A stretch of DNA of 39,998 nucleotides from JBFXDI01 sp050181295 (lineage in GTDB: Bacteria > Pseudomonadota > Alphaproteobacteria > Rhizobiales > Aestuariivirgaceae), in NCBI GenBank assembly GCA_050181295.1, contig JBFXDI010000023.1, positions 1 to 39,998 on the forward strand, written 5' to 3'. Below the pieces are notes generated by a model that did no database searches, was not told the DNA's origin, and saw only the letters and a list, made by a program, of their open reading frames with translations. A program made the translations under genes and the position numbers. Of the stretch, positions 24,040 to 32,316 are shown in pieces; the stretch's first letter is position 1, and every line of letters starts with the position of its first letter.

Positions 24040-24887
24040 CAGGCCGGGCCCGAGGCCCAGGTAAGGTTCGCCTGCATGTTGATGAGGCCATCGCCATCGG
24101 CGGTGAAGAGGTCGATCCCGTCCTCACGTTCGCGCCCGACGATCTCCGCGCGGTCGAAGTCGAAGAGCGGTCGCACGCCGCGAAAGCTGTAGGCGGCGAT
24201 CCGTCGCCCGGGGTGGCGGGCCTTCGCCTCCTCGAACAGCATGAGTGCCTGCATCGGCCCGTGCACCACCAGCCCGGGGTACTTCTCCACTTCGACCGCG
24301 TAGGTCCGGTCGTAGTGGATGCGATGCGCGTTGAAGGTGATGGCCGAGAAGCGGAACAGCAGCACCGGATCGAGCGGCCATGGCCGGCGCCAGGAGACAT
24401 CCTCGGGCAACGGCACCGGAGCGGGCGGCGCGAAGGTCTTTGGCATCGGCAGGTAGACGATGTCCTGCTCCTCCTCGATCGCGGCCCCGCGCACCGTGCT
24501 GACGACGTGCTTCACGGTGACGAAGACCATGCTCCCGGCCTTGCCGGTCTTCTCCGCGACGTTCAGGATCTCCGACCTTCTTTCCAGCCTGTCACCGACC
24601 CGCAGCTCGCCCGGAAACGTCATGCGGCTTCCCGCCCACATGCGCCGTTCGAGCGGCACGGGCGGCAGGAAGCCGCCGCGCTTCGGGTGGCCGTCCGGGC
24701 CGATGCCGTCACGTTCGACCGTGGCAAGGAAACGGAACCAGTGCCAGAGGCCGGAAACCTCGGCACCCTCCCGCACCTCGACGAAAAGGCCGTGCGTCGC
24801 GGCAACGGCCGCCGCGGTCCAGGGCTCCAGCACGTCGACAGCCTGCTCGGTCCGGCCGATCCAGTCCTCAAGTCGAGGCTCGGGCAT
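24039..24887 (-). CDS. MaoC-like double-hotdog acyl-CoA hydratase
   Basis: A 282-residue protein with two hotdog-fold halves. The N-terminal half has the FAS1-like dehydratase look (about 10-150). The C-terminal half has the catalytic-type segment FNAHRIHYDRTYA (about 186-198, with His188, His191 and Asp193) and then GLVVHGPMQALMLFE. This matches the family that includes mesaconyl-C4-CoA hydratase (Meh) and itaconyl-CoA hydratase (Ich). It lies 23 bases after the cytochrome c gene and overlaps the CoA-transferase gene by one base. A role in mesaconate- or itaconate-type acid metabolism is inferred from the pair, not shown. Confidence 0.85.
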   Translation of the reverse strand: MPEPRLEDWIGRTEQAVDVLEPWTAAAVAATHGLFVEVREGAEVSGLWHWFRFLATVERDGIGPDGHPKRGGFLPPVPLERRMWAGSRMTFPGELRVGDRLERRSEILNVAEKTGKAGSMVFVTVKHVVSTVRGAAIEEEQDIVYLPMPKTFAPPAPVPLPEDVSWRRPWPLDPVLLFRFSAITFNAHRIHYDRTYAVEVEKYPGLVVHGPMQALMLFEEAKARHPGRRIAAYSFRGVRPLFDFDRAEIVGREREDGIDLFTADGDGLINMQANLTWASGPA

Positions 24888-24910
24888 TCATCCTCGCAAC
24901 CGTGCTACTG

Positions 24911-25762
24911 TCACTTCGGAAACGGCTTTGGCGGCAGCGTGCGCAGATAGGCCACGAGCGCGTTGAGATCGGCGTTGCGCATCTTTGCGTAGTAGCCGAA
25001 GCCCATGGGTGGCGAAAGCTGTGAGCCGTCCGGCCTTTGCCCCTTCGTGATCAGCCGCTTCACCTCCGCGTCCGAGTAGCGTGAGATGCCGTCCGCATGC
25101 GGCGTGATGTTGGGCGAGACCACCGTTCCCCAGGGTCCGTTGAGCTGCATGCCACCGGCGCCCATCTGGTGCTCCACGTCCGGCACGCCCTTCACCATCG
25201 GCGAATGGCACTCGAAGCAATGGCCGAGCGGGCCGGCGAGGTAGGCGCCGTAGGCCAGCGTGTTGTTGCGCGGCACGTCCGGCACCTCGCCCACGGGTCC
25301 CCCATAGCTCTCCGGCAACGGAAAGCCATATTCCGACTTCGGCACCTTGTTCTTCACCGGCGGAACCGTTCTCAGATAGGCGACGATCGCCTTGACGTCC
25401 GTGTCGGATATCTGCCGGTAGAAGCCGAAGGGCATGGGCGGGCCGATGGTGGTGCCGTCCGGCCGCTTCCCCTCGCGGATGGCGCGGATGATCTCCTCGT
25501 CGGTCCACTTGCCGATCCCCGTCTCGGGGTCCGGGGTGATGTTGGGCGCGAAGGCCTTGATGCCCGGATCGTTCATGACAATCTGGCCGGCGAGTTCCAT
25601 GCCTGCCTGCGGTCCTTCCGGCGTCTGCGGCGTGTGGCAGTTGCCGCAGGCCACGATCGATTCCATGAGATAGCGGCCGCGCTCGAGCGGCGTCTCGGCC
25701 TTCCCGGAAGGCGCGGCTACGCACAGACCGAGCGCCAGGGCCAGAGCGGCATGGTGTTTCAT
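24911..25762 (-). CDS. Dihaem cytochrome c
   Basis: A 283-residue exported cytochrome with two class I-type haem domains. A signal peptide covers about residues 1-22. Haem motif 1 is Cys39-Gly-Asn-Cys42-His43 and motif 2 is Cys182-Phe-Glu-Cys185-His186. Each is followed by a matching PDGTTIGPPMPFGFY or PDGSQLSPPMGFGYY segment holding the likely Met ligand, so the halves are an internal duplication. The layout resembles cytochrome subunits of membrane dehydrogenases, but no dehydrogenase gene is adjacent. I chose the ATG at 25762 because GAGGGG precedes it by nine bases. It heads the minus-strand operon with the hydratase and CoA-transferase and is divergent from cbiX. Confidence 0.92.
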   Translation of the reverse strand: MKHHAALALALGLCVAAPSGKAETPLERGRYLMESIVACGNCHTPQTPEGPQAGMELAGQIVMNDPGIKAFAPNITPDPETGIGKWTDEEIIRAIREGKRPDGTTIGPPMPFGFYRQISDTDVKAIVAYLRTVPPVKNKVPKSEYGFPLPESYGGPVGEVPDVPRNNTLAYGAYLAGPLGHCFECHSPMVKGVPDVEHQMGAGGMQLNGPWGTVVSPNITPHADGISRYSDAEVKRLITKGQRPDGSQLSPPMGFGYYAKMRNADLNALVAYLRTLPPKPFPK

Positions 25763-25837
25763 GGTCGGCATCCCCTCGGAAGCCCTTCTCCTTGCCCGAT
25801 TCCGGCGCTTTTTTCCAATGCCTTGTCGCTTGCAACC

Positions 25838-25866
25838 TTGACCTGCTCGGGGCCTGCCTCTAGCGT
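25838..25866 (+). promoter_or_regulatory. Possible promoter of the cbiX operon
   Basis: TTGACC (25838-25843) and TAGCGT (25861-25866) are 17 bases apart, directly upstream of the predicted leader structure. The -10 is a weak match. The layout repeats that seen before the first cobalamin riboswitch. Confidence 0.4.
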
Positions 25867-25966
25867 CCGGGCCGCAGCGTTCCAGGTCAAGGAACTGAAA
25901 GCGACTCCGGTGCGGCCGACCCAACTCGGGGGTCAACTCCGGATGCTGCCGAAGGTCTGAAGCACC
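25867..25966 (+). promoter_or_regulatory. Variant cobalamin riboswitch upstream of cbiX
   Basis: Compared with the canonical riboswitch at 15866, this leader keeps the central block almost unchanged: CGGTGCGG, CGACCCAAC, a paired GGGTC, then AA-TCCG and GCTGCC. Upstream, GTTCC-AGGTCAA-GGAAC forms a hairpin, and GGCCGCA (from about 25870) can pair with TGCGGCC (25910-25916). It lacks the GCAACTG block and the long B12-box arm, replaced by GAAGGTCTGAAGCACC. This suggests a short, class-II-like cobalamin aptamer. The ribosome site GGAGAGG is at 25998-26004, so control is probably translational. Boundaries are approximate. Confidence 0.65.
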
Positions 25967-26012
25967 CGTGCGAACTCTGCCTCTTGCCGCAAGCACCGGA
26001 GAGGTAGACCCT

Positions 26013-27152
26013 ATGAACCACCCCGCGAACCGCGCCGGACCGACTGGAACGGCGTTCGATCTTCCATCCGATACCGGCATCATGCTCTGCGGCCACGGCA
26101 GCCGCGACGAAGGCGCCGTGAAGGAATTCGCCGCGCTGGCGGAGCATGTGAGGACGCGGCTGCCCGGCAAGGCGGTCGAATACGGCTACCTGGAGTTCGC
26201 GCGGCCCGTGATCTCGGACGGGCTCGACCGGCTGCGCGAGAAGGGCATGAGCCGCGTGCTGGCGGTGCCCGGCATGCTGTTCGCGGCCGGCCACGCCAAG
26301 AACGACATCCCTTCGGTGCTCAACACCTATGCCGCGCGCAACGGCCTCCGGATCGACTATGGCAAGGATCTCGGCATCGACCCGAAGATGCTCCGCGCCG
26401 CCGCCGACCGCGTGGCGGAGGCGATCGACTCAGCGCCCGGCGACATCTCGCGCCATGAGACGCTGCTGATGGTCGTGGGCCGCGGTGCGTCCGATCCGGA
26501 TGCCAACTCGAACGTCGCCAAGGTGACCCGCATGCTCTGGGAAGGCTTCGGCTTCGGCTGGGCCGAGACCGCCTATTCGGGTGTCACCTTTCCGCTGGTT
26601 CCCCCGGCGCTCGAGCATGGGGCGCGGCTCAACTACCGCCGCATCGTCGTCTTTCCCTATTTCCTGTTCACGGGCATCCTGGTCCAGCGCATCTACGATG
26701 CGGTCGACGAGGCGGCACGGCGTTTTCCGGGCATCCAGTTCCTGAAGGCGTCCTACCTCAACGATCATCCGCTGGTCGTGGACACGGTGATGGAACGCCT
26801 CGAGCAGATCGTGACGGGCGAGAATGCCATGAACTGCCAGGTCTGCAAGTACCGGAGCCAGGTCCTGGGCTTCGAGGCCGAGGTGGGCCTTCCGCAGGAG
26901 AGCCACCACCATCACGTCGAGGGTATCGGAACAGGCCCTGCCCATAAGCACGATCATGGGCACGGCCATCACGATCACGTCCACGCTCACGACCATTCGC
27001 ATGGGCATCATCACCATGATCACCAGCATGGGCATGACCACGATCATCACCACGCCCACGGGCACCATCATCACGACGGACACGGGCACCACCCCTATCC
27101 GCACGCCGACCATCCGCTTGGCCCCGTGAGCATGCGAAGAGGCAGAGCCTGA
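26013..27152 (+). CDS. cbiX: Sirohydrochlorin cobaltochelatase CbiX, long form with His-rich tail
   Basis: CbiX inserts cobalt into sirohydrochlorin, the first step of the early-cobalt B12 route. The 379-residue protein has two chelatase halves. The N-terminal half carries LCGHGSRDEGA (His28) and MLFAAGHAKNDIP (His94), the metal and catalytic histidines; the second half (about 140-265) starts at LLMVVGRGASDPDAN. Then follow MNCQVC (273-278), the MXCXXC motif known from the iron-sulfur form of Bacillus megaterium CbiX, and a region from 298 to 367 in which 36 of 70 residues are His. The start at 26013 is set by GGAGAGG. In this cluster, with CobN as late chelatase, it may act mainly in cobalt storage or delivery. 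Confidence 0.9.
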   Translation: MNHPANRAGPTGTAFDLPSDTGIMLCGHGSRDEGAVKEFAALAEHVRTRLPGKAVEYGYLEFARPVISDGLDRLREKGMSRVLAVPGMLFAAGHAKNDIPSVLNTYAARNGLRIDYGKDLGIDPKMLRAAADRVAEAIDSAPGDISRHETLLMVVGRGASDPDANSNVAKVTRMLWEGFGFGWAETAYSGVTFPLVPPALEHGARLNYRRIVVFPYFLFTGILVQRIYDAVDEAARRFPGIQFLKASYLNDHPLVVDTVMERLEQIVTGENAMNCQVCKYRSQVLGFEAEVGLPQESHHHHVEGIGTGPAHKHDHGHGHHDHVHAHDHSHGHHHHDHQHGHDHDHHHAHGHHHHDGHGHHPYPHADHPLGPVSMRRGRA

Positions 27153-27172
27153 CTGCGTCCGTCCAGCGGCCC

Positions 27173-27796
27173 ATGCGCTACCTGAAGGACCCTGCCGGCA
27201 TATACGCGGCCTCGTTCGCGGCGATCCGCGCCGAGGTCGATTTTTCCGGCTTCGAGCCAGAGGCAAGGCCGCTGGCGGAGCGCCTGGTCCATGCCTGCGG
27301 GATGACGGATGTTGTCGCCCACCTGCGGGTTTCTTCGGGTCTTCCTCGCGCCGTGAAAGCGGCGCTCACAGCCGGAAAGCCGGTCCTTGCCGATTGCGAG
27401 ATGGTGCGGGCCGGCATCATCGCCCGCCGCCTGCCGAAGAAGAACGACATCGTCTGCACGCTCAATAATCCGCGGACGGCGGAGCTCGCCAGGAAACGTG
27501 CGACCACCCGCTCGGCGGCCGCCGTCGAGCTCTGGCGATCGGGGCTCGAGGGCGCGGTCGTGGTGATCGGCAACGCACCGACCGCCCTCTTCGCGCTTCT
27601 CGAAATGCTGGAGGATGGCGCGCCGAAGCCCGCGGCCATCCTTGGCTTCCCCGTCGGCTTCGTCGGCGCGGCGGAATCGAAGGCCGAGCTCCACGCCAAC
27701 AGCCGCGGCGTGCCCTACGCCACCCTGCTCGGCCGGCGCGGCGGCTCGGCCATGGCGGCGGCGGCGCTCAACGGGCTTCTGGATGAGCCCGCATGA
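27173..27796 (+). CDS. cobH: Precorrin-8X methylmutase CobH
   Basis: CobH moves a methyl group from C11 to C12, turning precorrin-8X into hydrogenobyrinate. The 207-residue protein has the expected size. Landmarks are IYAASFAAIRAE, LVHACGMTDV with His40 as the likely catalytic histidine, PVLADCEMVRAGI, VVVIGNAPTALFALLE and LGFPVGFVGAAESK. The gene is 20 bases after cbiX and overlaps cobL by four bases (ATGA), so it is in the second riboswitch operon. Confidence 0.96.
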   Translation: MRYLKDPAGIYAASFAAIRAEVDFSGFEPEARPLAERLVHACGMTDVVAHLRVSSGLPRAVKAALTAGKPVLADCEMVRAGIIARRLPKKNDIVCTLNNPRTAELARKRATTRSAAAVELWRSGLEGAVVVIGNAPTALFALLEMLEDGAPKPAAILGFPVGFVGAAESKAELHANSRGVPYATLLGRRGGSAMAAAALNGLLDEPA

Positions 27797-28998
27797 GCGC
27801 CTGGCTCACCATCGTCGGCATGGGCGAGGACGGGCTCGACGGCCTTTCGCCGGTCGCGCGCGACGCGATTGAGAATGCCCAGGTGCTTGTCGGGTCGTCG
27901 CGTCTTCTGGCACTGGTGCCTGAAGGCAAGGCCCGGCGTGTACGCTGGCCCTCGCCCTTCGACGCGTCAGCCGCCATCGCTCCCTATCGCGGTCAGGCCG
28001 TGGTGGTGCTCGCGACCGGCGACCCCATGCATTACGGCGCCGGCCGCGCCATCCTCGCCGCCTTCGATCCAGGAAAAACCCGCGTGCTGCCCCACGCCTC
28101 CGCCTTCACGCTCGCCGCCGCGCGGCTTGGCTGGCCGTTGCAGGAGGCGGAGATCGTCTCGCTGCATGGCCGCTCGGCCACGCTCATCGAGCCGCTCATC
28201 GCACCTGATGCCCGTATCCTCGCGCTCACCGAAGGCGACAGCACGGTGCGCGAGGTGGCGCGCCGCCTCGTGGCAAGGGGGTATGGCGGAAGCTCCATGA
28301 CCGCGCTCGAGCATATGGGCGGAAAGCTCGAGCGATGCATCCGGTTCTCTGCGGAAGGCGTTCCGGCGACTCCGTTTTCCGATCTCCTGACGCTTGCCGT
28401 TGAATGCATTCCCTCGGCCGATGCCCCCCTCCTCCAGCGCTCGCCCGGCTTGCCCGACGATGCCTTCCGGCATGACGGGCTCATCACCAAGCAGGAGGTC
28501 CGCGCCATCACGCTCGCGGCCCTTGCGCCCTATCCCGGCGCGCTCCTTTGGGACGTCGGTGCGGGCTGCGGCTCGATCGCCATCGAGTGGATACGGGCTG
28601 CGTCCCGCGCCCGCGCCACGGCCTTCGAGCGCGATCCGGAGCGCCTGAAGCACATCGCGCACAACGCCGACGCTCTCGGAACACCCGGTTTGAGGATCGT
28701 GCCCGGCAATCTCCCCGGCTCGCTTGGCGTTGGTGATGAGACACCGGATGCCGTCTTCGTCGGCGGCGCGCTCGGCGTGCCGGGCGTGGTCGAGGAGTCC
28801 TGGGAGGCGCTCCGCTCCGGCGGACGCATGGTGGCGAACGTGGTGACGATTGAGGGCGAGGCACACCTCATGGACCTGCATGAGAAGCACGGTGGCGAGC
28901 TTCTGCGCATCGAGATTTCGCATGTGGGCGCCGTCGGCCCCTTCCGCGCCATGCGGCCCAAGCTGCCGGTCACCCAGTGGCGCGCGAGGAAGCCGTGA
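27793..28998 (+). CDS. cobL: Precorrin-6Y C5,15-methyltransferase (decarboxylating) CobL
   Basis: CobL methylates C5 and C15 and decarboxylates the ring C acetate of precorrin-6Y. The 401-residue protein is the usual fusion of a CbiE-like N-terminal domain (about 1-200; TIVGMGEDGLDGL and ATGDPMHYGAG) with a CbiT-like C-terminal domain (about 215-398; ALLWDVGAGCGSIAIEW is the SAM site). Start and stop both overlap neighbouring genes by four bases, so translation is tightly coupled. No precorrin-6A reductase (CobK) gene is in the window, although it is often adjacent in other species. Confidence 0.95.
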   Translation: MSAWLTIVGMGEDGLDGLSPVARDAIENAQVLVGSSRLLALVPEGKARRVRWPSPFDASAAIAPYRGQAVVVLATGDPMHYGAGRAILAAFDPGKTRVLPHASAFTLAAARLGWPLQEAEIVSLHGRSATLIEPLIAPDARILALTEGDSTVREVARRLVARGYGGSSMTALEHMGGKLERCIRFSAEGVPATPFSDLLTLAVECIPSADAPLLQRSPGLPDDAFRHDGLITKQEVRAITLAALAPYPGALLWDVGAGCGSIAIEWIRAASRARATAFERDPERLKHIAHNADALGTPGLRIVPGNLPGSLGVGDETPDAVFVGGALGVPGVVEESWEALRSGGRMVANVVTIEGEAHLMDLHEKHGGELLRIEISHVGAVGPFRAMRPKLPVTQWRARKP

Positions 28999-29696
28999 CG
29001 GGCACGCTCTACGGGCTGGGCGTCGGACCCGGCGATCCCGAGCTTCTGACGCTCAAGGCCTGGCGCATCCTGAGCATGGCGCCGGTCATCGCCTATCCGC
29101 AGACGGGATCGGGCGAGAGCTTCTCGCGCCGCATCGTGGCGCCCTTCGTGCCGGAGGACGCAACCGAGTTTCCCTTCCAGGTGCCCATGAAGGAGGAGCG
29201 CGAGCCTGCCCGCGAAGCCTACGACGTCGCCGCGCGCCTGATTGCGGGCCATCTCGATGCGGGACGTGACGTGGCGCTGCTCTGCGAGGGCGATCCCTTC
29301 TTCTACGGAAGCTTCATGTATCTCTTCGAACGCCTTGCAGAGACTCATAAGATTGAGGTCGTGCCGGGCGTGAGCTCGCTCACCGCCTCGGCCGCCGCGC
29401 TCGGCCGCCCCTTAGCGGCGCGCAACGACGTGCTGAAGGTGGTGCCGGCGCCGCTCGACGAGGCGCGGCTCGAGGCCGAGATCGAAGGCGCCCAGTCGCT
29501 CGCCATCATCAAGGTCGGCCGCCACTTCGACAAGGTGCGCCGCGTGCTCCGGCGGCTCGATCTCTCCGGCCGTGCCGCCATCATCGAGTCGGCGACCTGC
29601 GACGACCAGAAGATCACCGCGCTGGAGGACATTCCGGAAGGCGAGCGGCCCTATTTCTCGACCATCCTCGTCTACAAGGGCGGCGAGCAGTGGTGA
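28995..29696 (+). CDS. cobI: Precorrin-2 C20-methyltransferase CobI
   Basis: SAM-dependent methylation of precorrin-2 at C20. The chosen GTG overlaps the cobL stop (GTGA) and gives MTGTLYGLGVGPGDPE, the normal CobI beginning, for 233 residues. A GTG at 28977 would add six unlikely residues. Landmarks are GVGPGDPELLTLKAWRIL, ALLCEGDPFFYGSFMYLFERL, VVPGVSSLTASAAALG and IIKVGRHFDKVRRVL. Its end overlaps the next gene by four bases. Confidence 0.95.
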   Translation: MTGTLYGLGVGPGDPELLTLKAWRILSMAPVIAYPQTGSGESFSRRIVAPFVPEDATEFPFQVPMKEEREPAREAYDVAARLIAGHLDAGRDVALLCEGDPFFYGSFMYLFERLAETHKIEVVPGVSSLTASAAALGRPLAARNDVLKVVPAPLDEARLEAEIEGAQSLAIIKVGRHFDKVRRVLRRLDLSGRAAIIESATCDDQKITALEDIPEGERPYFSTILVYKGGEQW

Positions 29697-31468
29697 ACGG
29701 GGCCGGTAGCGCGAAACGACCGGTCGTCGTACACCTCCGCGCCGGATCGGAGGCGCTGGCGAGAGACGTTGCTGCGGCCATCGATGGCGATCTCCATTGC
29801 TCGATCGGCAACGTGGCGGATGCTCTGCGCGCCTTCTTTCAGGGTGGGCGCCCGATCGTGGGCATCATGTCCTCCGGCATTCTTGTGCGGGCGCTGGCGC
29901 CTCTCATCGCCGAGAAGCAGGAAGAGCCTCCGGTCCTCTCCGTCGCCTGGGACGGGAGCGCCGTCATCCCTCTCCTCGGCGGGCATCGCGGCGGCAACGC
30001 GCTTGCCGGAAGGATCGCGGAGACGATCGGAGCCTTCCCAGCCGTTTCGACGGCGTCCGATCTCGCGCACGGCGTCGCCCTGGACGATCCGCCGAAAGGC
30101 TATGTCCTGCGCAACATCGAGCACTACAAGAGCTTCGCGGCGCGCGTCCTCGACGGCGAACCCGTGCGGATCACCGGAGATGCTCCCTGGCTCTCCGCCC
30201 TGCCCCAATCGCCGGACGGGGATCTGGAGATTGTCGTAACCGATCGTGAGATCGAGGGCTCACCGACCCGGCTTGTCTACCACACGGCGACGCTTGCGAT
30301 CGGGGTCGGCTGCGAGCGCGGCACGGAGCGGCATGAGGTGCAGGGCCTCATCGAGAAGAGCCTTGAGCGCCACGGCCTCTCCTGGCATGGCGTCGGCGGC
30401 ATCGCATCGATCGACGTCAAGGCCGACGAGCCCGCGATGGTGGAGCTTGGATACTTCCGCTTCTTCCCGGCGGACGAGCTGAACGCCGTGACAGGCCGCG
30501 TGAAGAACCCCTCGGAGATTGTGCGCCGCGAGGTCGGCACACCGAGCGTCGCGGAAGCCGCTGCGCTGTGCGCAGCCGGCCCCGATGGCGAGCTGATCGT
30601 GGAGAAGACGAAATCCGCCCGGGCGACCTGCGCCATCGCACGGGCGCCCGAGCCCATCGTCGAGCAGCGCGGCAGGGCGCGCGGGGCGCTGCGTGTGGTG
30701 GGCCTTGGGCCCGGCAGCGAGGCCATGCGCTCACCGGAAGCCACGCACGCTCTTTCCGGAGCCACCGACTGGGTGGGCTACGGACTCTATCTGGATCTCG
30801 CGAGCGATCTTCGGACACACCAGACCGAGCACCGCTTCCCCTTGGGCGCCGAGGAGGAGCGCGTGATCCATGCGCTGGAACTCGCGGGTCGGGGCAAGGA
30901 TGTGGCCCTCCTCTGCTCGGGCGATGCCGGCATCTACGCCATGGCGGCGCTGGCGCTCGAGGTTCTCGATCCAGACTCGGGCGCGAAGCTGTCGGATGCC
31001 GCAAGACGCGTGGAGGTGAGCGTGGTGCCGGGCATCTCCGCCTTTCAGATGGCGGCCGCGCGCGCCGGCGGCTTCATCGGTCATGACTTCTGCTGCATCT
31101 CGCTCTCCGATCTGCTCACGCCCTGGGAAGCCATCGAGACCCGCATCCGGGGAGCGGCGGAAGGAGACTTCGTGGTCGCCTTCTACAATCCGCGCTCGCT
31201 CAAGCGCGCCGACCACCTCGACCGGGCCATGGCCATCCTGAAAGAGCACCGGCCGGCCGACACGCCCGTTGTCGTCGCCTCGAACCTCGGGCGGAGCGAC
31301 GAGAAGGTGGGCATCGTGCCGCTCCGATCCTTCGACGCTGGCGTGATCGACATGCTGACCATCGTGCTCGTGGGCTCGAGCCAGAGCCGCAGCTTCGCAC
31401 GCGGCGACGGCACTGTCCGCGCCTATACACCGCGCGGCTACGCCAGGAAGCGTGGGGCATCGGCATGA
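29693..31468 (+). CDS. cobJ: CbiG-CobJ fusion: precorrin-3B C17-methyltransferase with full CbiG
   Basis: A 591-residue two-part protein. Residues 1 to about 330 form a full CbiG: N-terminal part (GIMSSGILVRALAPLIAEK, then LLGGHRGGNALAGRIAETIG), middle part, and C-terminal/CobE-like part (AIGVGCERGTERHEV, GIASIDVKADEPAM, VGTPSVAEAAAL). Residues from about 334 form CobJ (VVGLGPGSEAM, LLCSGDAGIYAMAALALE, VVPGISAFQMAAARAG, FYNPRSLKRADHL), which methylates C17 and contracts the ring. CbiG opens the lactone in the early-cobalt route and is not expected beside CobN. CobG or CobZ, needed to make precorrin-3B aerobically, is not in the window. The start could be the GTG at 29690. Confidence 0.93.
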   Translation: MNGAGSAKRPVVVHLRAGSEALARDVAAAIDGDLHCSIGNVADALRAFFQGGRPIVGIMSSGILVRALAPLIAEKQEEPPVLSVAWDGSAVIPLLGGHRGGNALAGRIAETIGAFPAVSTASDLAHGVALDDPPKGYVLRNIEHYKSFAARVLDGEPVRITGDAPWLSALPQSPDGDLEIVVTDREIEGSPTRLVYHTATLAIGVGCERGTERHEVQGLIEKSLERHGLSWHGVGGIASIDVKADEPAMVELGYFRFFPADELNAVTGRVKNPSEIVRREVGTPSVAEAAALCAAGPDGELIVEKTKSARATCAIARAPEPIVEQRGRARGALRVVGLGPGSEAMRSPEATHALSGATDWVGYGLYLDLASDLRTHQTEHRFPLGAEEERVIHALELAGRGKDVALLCSGDAGIYAMAALALEVLDPDSGAKLSDAARRVEVSVVPGISAFQMAAARAGGFIGHDFCCISLSDLLTPWEAIETRIRGAAEGDFVVAFYNPRSLKRADHLDRAMAILKEHRPADTPVVVASNLGRSDEKVGIVPLRSFDAGVIDMLTIVLVGSSQSRSFARGDGTVRAYTPRGYARKRGASA

Positions 31469-32247
31469 CCGTCCACTTCATCGGCGCCGGCCCCGGTGCG
31501 GCGGATCTCATCACCGTCCGGGGCCTGAGGCTCATCGGGCGCTGCCCGGTCTGCCTCTATGCGGGCTCGCTCGTGCCGGCGGAGATCGTCGCGGCGGCGC
31601 CAAAGGGCGCGCGCGTGATCGATACGGCACCCCTGACGCTCGACGAGATCGTGGCCGAGATCGAGGCAGCGCACGCCGCCGGGCATGATGTGGCGCGCGT
31701 CCATTCGGGCGACCCCTCGATCTACGGCGCCATCGCCGAGCAGATGCGGCGGCTCGATGCGCTGGGCATTCCCTACGACGTGACGCCCGGCGTGCCGGCC
31801 TTCGCGGCGGCCGCGGCGCTGCTCAAGCAGGAGCTCACGCTGCCCGAGGTCTCCCAGACCATCGTGCTCACGCGCACCACCATGAAGGCCTCGCCCATGC
31901 CCGAGGGCGAGGAGCTGGAAAGCCTCGGCCGCTCCGGCGCCACGCTCGCCATCCATCTCTCGATCCGCAACCTTGCGCATGTGCGCCGAGCGCTGGAGCC
32001 GCATTACGGTGGGGACTGCCCGGTCGTGGTGGTCTACCGCGCGACCTGGCCGGACGAATTGGTGCTCCGGGGGACGCTCGCCGACATCGCGGCGAAGGTC
32101 AGGGCCGCCAAGCTCACCCGCACGGCGCTCGTGCTGGTCGGTCGCGTGCTGGGCGAGACTGCCTTCCGGGACTCCGCCCTCTACGATCCGGCGCACACCC
32201 ACGTCCTTCGGGTGGCCAAAGCAAAAAGAGTCAGAAAGCCAGCCTGA
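31465..32247 (+). CDS. cobM: Precorrin-4 C11-methyltransferase CobM
   Basis: SAM-dependent methylation of precorrin-4 at C11. The 260-residue protein has the class III methyltransferase pattern: VHFIGAGPGAADLITVRG, CLYAGSLVPAEIV, DVARVHSGDPSIYGAIAEQM, DVTPGVPAFAAAAALL, VLTRTTMKASPMPEGE and VVVYRATWPDE. It overlaps the cbiG-cobJ stop by four bases and is the last gene of the second B12 operon in the window. No gene for CobF (C1 methylation) follows; a molybdate operon begins instead. Confidence 0.95.
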   Translation: MTVHFIGAGPGAADLITVRGLRLIGRCPVCLYAGSLVPAEIVAAAPKGARVIDTAPLTLDEIVAEIEAAHAAGHDVARVHSGDPSIYGAIAEQMRRLDALGIPYDVTPGVPAFAAAAALLKQELTLPEVSQTIVLTRTTMKASPMPEGEELESLGRSGATLAIHLSIRNLAHVRRALEPHYGGDCPVVVVYRATWPDELVLRGTLADIAAKVRAAKLTRTALVLVGRVLGETAFRDSALYDPAHTHVLRVAKAKRVRKPA

Positions 32248-32316
32248 CAGCCGCGCTGACTTCATCCGGATAGAGGGAAAGATCCCCAAGCGCCCCCGGA
32301 TCGGTGGAGGTTGCGG

